Source of the DNA: JALENY01 sp036310185
GTDB taxonomy: Bacteria; Bacillota; Clostridia; Lachnospirales; Lachnospiraceae
Reading direction: 5' to 3'
DNA length: 10,825 bases
Assembly (NCBI GenBank): GCA_036310185.1
Contig: JAXJSH010000103.1
Span: forward strand, 1 to 10,825
Shown here in pieces: positions 5,558 to 10,825 of this stretch (position 1 is its first letter; the number at the start of each line of letters is the position of its first letter). Below the pieces are notes generated by a model, which saw only the letters and a list, made by a program, of their open reading frames with translations, searched no databases and was not told the origin of the DNA. The position numbers and the translations under genes are program-made.

Positions 5558-6322
5558 TCATGACTGGTTCAACTCCTTCCATATTTGATTAAAATAGGTT
5601 TTGAATTCCGGCGCATTTCGGGAAGAGAGCGGTGTGCGCGGTTCCACACTCAGGCGAATGTCCACAATGGTATTTACCGTGGCCGGACGGGGTGTCAGGA
5701 TAATGACCCGGTCAGCCATACTGATCGCCTCTGAGATATCATGGGTAACTAAAATGGCGGTTATGGACTCCTGGCGGATGATTTTTCCAATATCGTCACT
5801 GACATTGAGACGGGTCTGATAATCCAGAGCGGAAAATGGCTCATCAAGCAGCAAAAGCGTGGGTTCCATAACGAGGGTTCGAATCAGCGCAGCCCTCTGC
5901 CGCATGCCGCCGGATAACTGGGAGGGTCTGGAATTGGCAAAGTCTTTGAGTCCGTAGGATTCCAGAAGTTGATTGGCATACTCTTTTTTCGCTGGTGTGT
6001 CGCAGCCTGCAATCTCAGGCCCCAGCATCACATTTCGGTAAATGGTTCTCCATTCAAACAGATGATCTTTCTGAAGCATATATCCGATGTTCATGCCGGA
6101 TTCCGACGCATCTTTTCCTTCTATTAAAATCTGTCCGCTTTCCGGGGACAAAAGACCGCAGATCAGATTGAGAATTGTGGATTTACCGCATCCGCTTGGA
6201 CCGACGATGGCGACAAATTCACCCTGGGAAACGGAAAAGGTGAGATGGGAGATGGCAGGAGTCTCCTGATCGATGGTGTGATATGCCATACTGACGTCTT
6301 TAAATTCCAATAAAGGTGCCAT
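5558..6322 (-). CDS. ABC transporter ATP-binding protein, NitT/TauT family (SsuB/TauB-like)
   Basis: The 254-residue ATPase powers the importer whose permease is split next door. It has Walker A GPSGCGKST (41-49), the Q-loop in YMLQKDHLFEW (Gln84), the signature LSGGMRQR (136-143), Walker B LLLLDEP (156-162) and the switch His194 in VTHDISEA. The LFEW/RNV pattern after the Q-loop and the PRPATV segment near residue 211 are typical of the SsuB/TauB/ThiZ group. AGGAG lies seven bases before the ATG. The gene overlaps the permease gene by ATGA. No substrate-binding protein gene is present in the window, so the substrate (sulfonate, nitrate, taurine, or a pyrimidine thiamine precursor) cannot be assigned. 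The ATPase itself is intact but has lost its complete partner. Confidence 0.92.
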   Translation of the reverse strand: MAPLLEFKDVSMAYHTIDQETPAISHLTFSVSQGEFVAIVGPSGCGKSTILNLICGLLSPESGQILIEGKDASESGMNIGYMLQKDHLFEWRTIYRNVMLGPEIAGCDTPAKKEYANQLLESYGLKDFANSRPSQLSGGMRQRAALIRTLVMEPTLLLLDEPFSALDYQTRLNVSDDIGKIIRQESITAILVTHDISEAISMADRVIILTPRPATVNTIVDIRLSVEPRTPLSSRNAPEFKTYFNQIWKELNQS

Positions 6323-6402
6323 AGTATTCTCCTTTTCACTGCATACTTTAATGTATGTTGCGGAAAATCATCTGGTTACAGGGTGCAAGCGAATCCTTAC
6401 AG

Positions 6403-6451
6403 GAAAAAAGACAGCGATGCTTCGACTGTTTCATAGAAAAAGCAGAAGCAT
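6403..6451 (-). promoter_or_regulatory. Possible attenuator-like leader of the ABC transporter operon
   Basis: On the minus strand, ACAGTCGA...TCGCTGT (6411-6429) folds into a 7-bp stem with one bulge, followed by a run of six T just beyond it (6403-6409). This lies about 80 bp before the ATPase start. The loop side GAAGCAT (+ strand 6417-6423) can instead pair with ATGCTTC (+ strand 6445-6451), which would break the terminator. That is the logic of a terminator/antiterminator pair. Stems are short, and I do not recognise a known riboswitch; in particular no TPP-box signature is visible. Confidence 0.3.
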
Positions 6452-6476
6452 TTGACGGCGAATCAACAAACTTTCG

Positions 6477-6505
6477 TTGAATTTTTAAAATAGACAGGCT
6501 ATACT
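6477..6505 (+). promoter_or_regulatory. Promoter of queH
   Basis: TTGAAT (6477-6482) and TATACT (6500-6505) with 17-bp spacing lie 36 bp before the queH start, a good sigma-A match. Confidence 0.7.
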
Positions 6506-6541
6506 GTTGATAGAGAATATCAAAAAACAAGGGTAAAAAAC

Positions 6542-7147
6542 GTGGAAAATTATCAAAAAAAATTAGAGAAAATCATAGAGACGATTTCAAAAGAAGAAAA
6601 ACCAAAGCGACTGCTTTTACACAGCTGCTGTGCACCCTGCAGCAGTTATGTACTGGAATATCTGTCACAATATTTTGAGATCACCGTATTTTATTATAAT
6701 CCAAACATTTCTCCGGAGACGGAATACCGCATGCGTGTGGAAGAACAGCAGCGTCTGATTCAGCAAATGCCGCTGAAGCACCCGGTCAGCTTTCTGGAGG
6801 GAACGTATTGCCCGGACTATTTTTACAACATGGTAAAAGGCCTGGAAGATGTGCCGGAGGGCGGCGAACGCTGTTTCCTGTGTTACCGCATGCGTCTGGA
6901 AGAATCCGCGAAGATTGCCAGAGAAAACGGTTTCGACTATTTTACAACCACATTAACCATCAGTCCGTTGAAGAATGCACAGAAGCTGAACGAAATCGGA
7001 CAGGAACTGGCTGAAAAATATGAAGTGTCCTTCCTTCCGTCCGATTTTAAAAAGAAAAACGGCTACAAACGTTCCACAGAACTGTCCCGTGAATATGGCC
7101 TTTATCGACAGAATTATTGCGGTTGTGTCTTTTCAAAGCGGAACTGA
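6542..7147 (+). CDS. queH: Epoxyqueuosine reductase QueH
   Basis: QueH (formerly DUF208) performs the last step of queuosine synthesis, reducing epoxyqueuosine to queuosine in the wobble position of GUN-anticodon tRNAs. It replaces QueG in many bacteria. The 201-residue protein shows the family pattern: LLLHSCCAPCSSYVLEYL (Cys29, Cys30, Cys33), YYNPNISPETEY (51-62), Cys111 and Cys114 in ERCFLCYRMRLE, FTTTLTISPLKN (134-145), and the C-terminal NYCGCVFS (Cys193, Cys195). These cysteines bind the iron-sulfur cluster and the second iron in the characterised enzyme. The start is GTG at 6542, with AAGGG (6529-6533) eight bases upstream; the A-rich N-terminal helix is normal for the family. It has its own promoter and is followed 51 bp later by argH. 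Nothing looks damaged. Confidence 0.93.
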   Translation: MENYQKKLEKIIETISKEEKPKRLLLHSCCAPCSSYVLEYLSQYFEITVFYYNPNISPETEYRMRVEEQQRLIQQMPLKHPVSFLEGTYCPDYFYNMVKGLEDVPEGGERCFLCYRMRLEESAKIARENGFDYFTTTLTISPLKNAQKLNEIGQELAEKYEVSFLPSDFKKKNGYKRSTELSREYGLYRQNYCGCVFSKRN

Positions 7148-7198
7148 TGTGTTAAACTATAGGTTAAAATTGCAAAATGACTAAATGGAGGGAAAACA

Positions 7199-8575
7199 AT
7201 GGCTCAGTTATGGGGCGGCAGATTTACAAAAGAGACAGACAAGCTTGTTTATAATTTCAATGCGTCCATCTCTTTTGATCAGAAGTTTTTAAAAGAAGAC
7301 ATTGAAGGCAGTATTGCCCATGTGACCATGCTGGCAAAACAGGGTATCCTGACTGCCGGTGAAAAAATAGAGATTTTGAGTGGGCTCGACAGCATCCGCA
7401 AAGATGTGGAAGAGGGAAAACTTGAGATTACCGATGAATACGAAGACGTTCACAGCTTTGTGGAGGCCAATCTGATCGAGCGTATCGGCGATGCAGGCAA
7501 AAAACTGCACACCGGAAGAAGCCGTAATGACCAGGTTGCTCTGGATATGAAGCTGTACACCAGAAATCAGATCGATGAGATGGATGAACTGGTAAAAAAT
7601 CTTCTGGAAGCAATTCTGAAGATCATGGAAGAAAATACAGAGACTTATATGCCGGGATTTACCCATCTGCAGAAAGCCCAGCCGATTACGCTGGCACATC
7701 ATATGGGTGCATATTTTGAGATGTTCCGCCGTGACAGAAGCAGACTTGCGGATATCAGAAACCGCATGAACACCTGTCCGCTGGGTTCCGGTGCGCTGGC
7801 AGGAACTACCTATCCGCTGGATCGGGAATATACGGCAGAACTGCTGGCATTTGAAAACGGTCCTACTTTAAACAGCATGGACGGCGTATCCGATCGTGAT
7901 TACCTGATCGAATTTTTATCCGCCATGTCCATGATTATGATGCATCTGTCCAGATTTTCTGAGGAAGTGATTATCTGGAATACAAATGAATACCAGTTTG
8001 TTGACATTGACGATGCATACAGCACCGGCAGCAGCATTATGCCCCAGAAGAAAAATCCGGATATTGCAGAATTGGTTCGCGGAAAAGTCGGCCGTGTCTA
8101 TGGTGCCCTGATGTCTCTTCTGACCACCATGAAAGGACTGCCGCTTGCATATAATAAAGATATGCAGGAAGACAAAGAGCTGACCTTTGACGCCATCGAC
8201 ACCACAAAAGGCTGTCTGGCACTTTTTACCGGCATGCTTTCCACCATGAAATTCAATAAGAAAAACATGGAAGCAAGTGCGAAAAACGGATTTACCAACG
8301 CAACGGATGCTGCAGATTATCTGGTAAATCACGGTGTACCGTTCCGTGATGCACACGGTATCGTGGGACAGCTGGTTCTGTACTGTATTGATAAAGGCAT
8401 TTCTCTGGATGATATGACGCTGGAAGAATACAAGGCGATCAGCCCGGTATTTGAAGAAGATATTTACGAAGCCATCAGCATGAAGACCTGTGTGGAAAAA
8501 CGTATGACAGTTGGTGCTCCTGGTCCGGATGCCATGAAAGAAGTAATTGAGAAATGCAAGGAATATTTGGCTTAA
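7199..8575 (+). CDS. argH: Argininosuccinate lyase
   Basis: This cytosolic enzyme of the fumarase/aspartase superfamily splits argininosuccinate into arginine and fumarate, the last step of arginine synthesis. The 458-residue length is standard. Landmarks in order: the N-terminal LWGGRFTKETD, HTGRSRNDQVALD (104-116), the MPGFTHLQKAQPITLAHH segment with catalytic-region Thr155/His156, and the superfamily signature GSSIMPQKKNPD (277-288) whose flexible loop carries the catalytic serine (Ser278/Ser279). A GGAGGG ribosome binding site lies just before ATG 7199. argG is not adjacent in the window, so regulation by arginine cannot be judged here. The gene may be transcribed with queH, because the 51-bp gap contains no clear terminator. 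Codon use is CTG/CCG-rich like its neighbours. Confidence 0.97.
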   Translation: MAQLWGGRFTKETDKLVYNFNASISFDQKFLKEDIEGSIAHVTMLAKQGILTAGEKIEILSGLDSIRKDVEEGKLEITDEYEDVHSFVEANLIERIGDAGKKLHTGRSRNDQVALDMKLYTRNQIDEMDELVKNLLEAILKIMEENTETYMPGFTHLQKAQPITLAHHMGAYFEMFRRDRSRLADIRNRMNTCPLGSGALAGTTYPLDREYTAELLAFENGPTLNSMDGVSDRDYLIEFLSAMSMIMMHLSRFSEEVIIWNTNEYQFVDIDDAYSTGSSIMPQKKNPDIAELVRGKVGRVYGALMSLLTTMKGLPLAYNKDMQEDKELTFDAIDTTKGCLALFTGMLSTMKFNKKNMEASAKNGFTNATDAADYLVNHGVPFRDAHGIVGQLVLYCIDKGISLDDMTLEEYKAISPVFEEDIYEAISMKTCVEKRMTVGAPGPDAMKEVIEKCKEYLA

Positions 8576-8664
8576 AATCAAAAGAACAGGAAACAGAAGC
8601 CATACAAAAGAGTGATTCAAAAAAATAATTTTGAATAGAAAGAAAATGAATGAGGAGAAAAGTT

Positions 8665-9750
8665 ATGAGTGAGAAACTGAGAGTAGGTATTTTAGGTGCA
8701 ACCGGTATGGTAGGTCAGAGATTTATCTCTCTGCTGGAAAACCATCCATGGTTTGAAGTAGTGACTGTAGCTGCAAGTGCAAGAAGCGCAGGCAAAACTT
8801 ACGAAGAGGCTGTTGGCGGACGCTGGAAAATGACCACACCGATGCCGGAAGCTGTAAAAAAACTGGTTGTAATGAATGTAAACGAAGTAGAAAAAGTTGC
8901 TTCAACCGTTGATTTCGTATTTTCCGCAGTTGATATGTCAAAAGACGAAATCCGCGCCATTGAAGATGAATATGCAAAAACAGAGACACCGGTTGTTTCC
9001 AACAACAGTGCACACAGATGGACACCGGACGTTCCGATGGTAGTGCCGGAAATTAACCCGGAACATTTCGAAGTGATTGAATCCCAGAAAAAACGTCTTG
9101 GAACAACCCGCGGTTTCGTAGCGGTAAAACCGAACTGCTCAATCCAGAGCTATGCTCCGTGTCTGGCAGCATGGAAAGAATTTGGCCCGAAAGAAGTCGT
9201 AGCGACTACATATCAGGCAATCTCCGGTGCAGGCAAAACCTTCAAAGACTGGCCGGAAATGGTAGAAAACATCATCCCGTACATCGGTGGTGAAGAAGAG
9301 AAGAGTGAGCAGGAACCGCTTCGTGTTCTTGGCCATGTGGAAGGTGATCACATTGAAAAAGCTGCTCTGCCGAAAATCACATGTCAGTGTATCCGTGTAC
9401 CGGTTCTGAACGGTCATACTGCAGCTGTATTTATCCGTTTTGAGAAAAAACCGACCAAAGAAGAACTGATCGACCGTCTGGTTAACTTCAAAGGCGAGCC
9501 GCAGGAACTGAACCTTCCGAGCGCTCCGAAGCAGTTTATCCAGTATCTGGAAGAAGACAATCGTCCGCAGGTTAACATGGATGTTAACTATGAGAACGGC
9601 ATGGGCGTATCCATCGGACGTCTGAGAGAAGACAGCATCTATGATTACAAATTTGTTGGTCTGTCTCACAATACCGTTCGTGGTGCAGCAGGCGGCGCTG
9701 TTCTGTGTGCAGAGCTGTTAAAAGCAAAAGGTTACATCACAAAAAAATAA
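8665..9750 (+). CDS. asd: Aspartate-semialdehyde dehydrogenase (archaeal/fungal-type)
   Basis: Asd reduces aspartyl-4-phosphate to aspartate semialdehyde with NADPH, the branch point to lysine, diaminopimelate, threonine and methionine. The 361-residue protein has the nucleotide-binding GATGMVGQRF (11-20), the substrate/phosphate segment SNNSAHRW (112-119), the active-site cysteine Cys158 in KPNCSIQSY, and the base His251 in IRVPVLNGHTAAVF with Arg244 nearby. The long spacing and the NCSIQ form of the active site point to the archaeal/fungal-type subgroup (TIGR00978) rather than the E. coli form. Start 8665 is chosen because AGGAG (8653-8657) sits seven bases before it; the in-frame ATG at 8650 immediately precedes and partly overlaps that site and would have none. 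A short A/T inverted repeat (ATTCAAAA 8615-8622 with TTTTGAAT 8629-8636) lies between argH and asd. Confidence 0.96.
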   Translation: MSEKLRVGILGATGMVGQRFISLLENHPWFEVVTVAASARSAGKTYEEAVGGRWKMTTPMPEAVKKLVVMNVNEVEKVASTVDFVFSAVDMSKDEIRAIEDEYAKTETPVVSNNSAHRWTPDVPMVVPEINPEHFEVIESQKKRLGTTRGFVAVKPNCSIQSYAPCLAAWKEFGPKEVVATTYQAISGAGKTFKDWPEMVENIIPYIGGEEEKSEQEPLRVLGHVEGDHIEKAALPKITCQCIRVPVLNGHTAAVFIRFEKKPTKEELIDRLVNFKGEPQELNLPSAPKQFIQYLEEDNRPQVNMDVNYENGMGVSIGRLREDSIYDYKFVGLSHNTVRGAAGGAVLCAELLKAKGYITKK

Positions 9751-9768
9751 TATCCCTTCAATTAGAAT

Positions 9769-9790
9769 GAGGGGATGGGCCCCTCTTTTA
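9769..9790 (+). terminator. Intrinsic terminator after asd
   Basis: GAGGGG (9769-9774), loop ATGGG, and CCCCTC (9780-9785), followed at once by TTTTAATAAAAA, 19 bases after the asd stop. This is a compact G/C-rich stem with a T-run, so termination should be efficient. Confidence 0.85.
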
Positions 9791-9799
9791 ATAAAAATG

Positions 9800-9841
9800 G
9801 CAATGATTCGGAGCTGCCCCCAAATGGCTCCGAACCATTGC
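9800..9841. repeat. Second long hairpin between asd and the membrane protein gene
   Basis: TTCGGAGC (9807-9814) pairs with GCTCCGAA (9827-9834). After one mismatch, CAATG (9801-9805) pairs with CATTG (9836-9840), and one more G-C pair extends the stem. The 12-base loop includes a CCCCC run. On the plus strand no T-run follows, so it is not an ordinary terminator for asd. On the minus strand a short ATTTTTATT follows, so it could stop leftward transcription. It may otherwise belong to the 5' leader of the downstream gene. Confidence 0.6.
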
Positions 9842-9881
9842 TGAAAATCTATGCGCAAATGGAATCTAAGGAGGGAATGAA

Positions 9882-10825
9882 ATGGAAAAGAAAACAGCAG
9901 ACAACAGCAAAATTATTTTGAGGATGTTGCTTTACTTTTCAGTAGCATTGATGATTGGCGCTTTGTGCGCCGGTGACTGGTCGAATCTGATACCTGGCTT
10001 TGTGACAATCTGTACCCGTCCGTCTCAGTTTACTATGGACTACTTTGTTCTTGGTGGTCTTGGCAGTGCTTTTTTAAATGCAGGTATGGTTGGCCTGGCC
10101 TGCTGCGGCCTGCTTTATTTCACGAAAGCAAAATGCACCGGCCTTACGGTTGCTGCATTCTGGCTGAATGTGGGATTTGCCACATTCGGTATGAACTTTT
10201 TTAACATCTGGCCCTTTTTCTTTGGTACCTGGGTATATTCCAGAATTAAGAAAGTGCCCTTTGGAAGCGTTGTAAACTATGCAATGTTTTCCACTGCGCT
10301 GGCTCCTTTTGCAAGTGAGCTGACTTTCCGTTATCCGAATCTGGAAACATCCGGATTCTCTGCAGTCGGATTTATTCTGACGATTATTGTCGGTATTGTA
10401 GTTGGATGTGTGATGCCGTCTCTTTGTGCACACGCGCCGAATCTGCATAAAGGCTACAACCTGTACAGTGCAGGTCCCGTTGCCGGTTTGCTGGCATTTT
10501 TCATTTTCTGTGTGCTTTACAAATCACCGGGAATCGAAGTTCCGACCAATACGAATCTGGGCGAAGGCGAGCGCCTGTTCGTGTCCGTATTTTTCCTGAT
10601 CGTATTTGGTTTGTGTTTTGTATTTGCATGGAAACTGGATAAAAACTGTTTCAAAGACTATAAAAATCTGTTGAAGAGTTCTGGTCATAAGGTGGATTTT
10701 ACCGCGGAGTTCGGTATGCCGGCCACACTGGTTAATATGGGCGCATATGGTCTGTTTATCCTGCTGTATTACAATCTGGTGCAGGGTATGACCATGGTTG
10801 ATGGTGAACTGGTCTTTACCGCAGC
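9882..10825 (+). CDS. Multi-pass membrane protein, DUF1576-like, truncated by the window edge
   Basis: AAGGAGGG (9868-9875) lies six bases before ATG 9882, and an open frame runs 314 codons to the end of the window without a stop. The product is an integral membrane protein with about nine hydrophobic segments in the part visible, for example LYFSVALMIGALCA near residue 18, a Gly-rich helix VLGGLGSAFLNAGMVGLACC at about 57-76, VGFILTIIVGIVVGC, and FVSVFFLIVFGLCFVFAW. Charged loops are short. The overall pattern matches my recollection of DUF1576 proteins, common and uncharacterised in Clostridia, but I cannot confirm it by search. No enzymatic motif is visible; a transport function is only a guess. 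It is separated from asd by a terminator and a second hairpin, so it is probably its own transcription unit. Confidence 0.8.
   Translation, partial: MEKKTADNSKIILRMLLYFSVALMIGALCAGDWSNLIPGFVTICTRPSQFTMDYFVLGGLGSAFLNAGMVGLACCGLLYFTKAKCTGLTVAAFWLNVGFATFGMNFFNIWPFFFGTWVYSRIKKVPFGSVVNYAMFSTALAPFASELTFRYPNLETSGFSAVGFILTIIVGIVVGCVMPSLCAHAPNLHKGYNLYSAGPVAGLLAFFIFCVLYKSPGIEVPTNTNLGEGERLFVSVFFLIVFGLCFVFAWKLDKNCFKDYKNLLKSSGHKVDFTAEFGMPATLVNMGAYGLFILLYYNLVQGMTMVDGELVFTA

Larger units (their letters stand above)
4818..5561 (-). pseudogene. NitT/TauT-family ABC transporter permease, truncated by the element
   Basis: This is the inner-membrane component of an importer of the nitrate/sulfonate/taurine/thiamine-precursor group. 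Residues 1-230 are host-encoded: a basic N-terminus, a first helix (SLVWLFRILILVIFLGLWEV), several further helices, the EAA-type loop that contacts the ATPase (LHGNRFQALTKVVLPSSIPQ), and the conserved GEFIGSRQGLGYLIIYGTQ. From about residue 231 the frame enters the mobile element, adds FRFDCILPQTIVLYKMQ and stops at 4818. The final transmembrane helix lies at 255-362. Start 5561 is chosen because its ATG overlaps the ATPase stop (ATGA) and GGAAGGAG precedes it; the ATG at 5582 has no such site. The 247-residue chimera lacks one membrane segment, so it is probably non-functional, although excision would restore the gene. Confidence 0.88.

Noticed and set aside
6323..6541. TPP riboswitch upstream of the transporter operon
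   Set aside because: I looked for the CUGAGA and ACC-UGAU-type conserved boxes on the minus strand and saw none.
7916..8620. 234-codon antisense ORF within argH, and a similar 176-codon one within asd (9139-9669)
   Set aside because: Both are shadows of highly expressed, G/C-at-third-position genes: His/Phe-rich translations with no family features.
8650..8664. Alternative upstream start of asd
   Set aside because: The ATG overlaps the Shine-Dalgarno of the downstream ATG and would add MRRKV, which is not typical of the family.
1..10825. CRISPR array, tRNA or rRNA genes
   Set aside because: No regularly spaced direct repeats, no cloverleaf with a GTTC-type T-loop, and no rRNA-like conserved stretches were seen.

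Overview
The window looks like a chromosomal segment of a Clostridia-class Firmicute, most likely a member of the Lachnospiraceae (inference). The grounds are strong AGGAGG-type ribosome binding sites, moderate G+C in the housekeeping genes, QueH in place of QueG, the archaeal/fungal-type aspartate-semialdehyde dehydrogenase, and a DUF1576-type membrane protein.

Layout. Positions 1-254 hold the decayed 3' part of a hexapeptide-repeat O-acetyltransferase gene (+). Positions 255-362 are the last 35 codons of an ABC permease gene on the minus strand. About 361-4871 is a compact mobile element of 4,509 bp. Positions 4872-5561 (-) are the first 230 codons of the same permease gene, followed by its ATPase partner at 5558-6322 (-). 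A divergent intergenic region (6323-6541) separates this from a plus-strand series of housekeeping genes: queH (6542-7147), argH (7199-8575), asd (8665-9750, with a terminator), and a membrane protein gene that runs off the right edge (9882-10825).

The most interesting part is the element. It carries a 38-codon ORF whose stop overlaps the start of a 611-residue large serine recombinase, a terminator, a near-consensus promoter, and a two-gene operon. That operon encodes an ABC-type ATPase (PtuA-like) and a TIGR02646/PtuB-like HNH protein, the pair known as the Septu anti-phage system and also found as the effector module of Ec78-type retrons. No reverse transcriptase is present. The ends are marked by 28-bp inverted repeats (25/28 identical). 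Their centre of symmetry, when the ends are joined as a circle, falls on a TAAA block present at both junctions. Removing the element rebuilds an in-frame 265-codon permease gene. The element therefore appears to be a minimal serine-recombinase-mobilised defence cassette that has split a NitT/TauT-family transporter permease gene. Its genes are visibly richer in A+T than the flanking genes.

How the parts relate. The recombinase with its small upstream ORF moves the element, and the ATPase/HNH pair is cargo. Hairpins near both ends probably limit transcription across the junctions. The interrupted transporter presumably works poorly or not at all unless the element leaves. The right part is ordinary metabolism: queuosine tRNA modification, arginine synthesis, and the entry to lysine/threonine/methionine synthesis.
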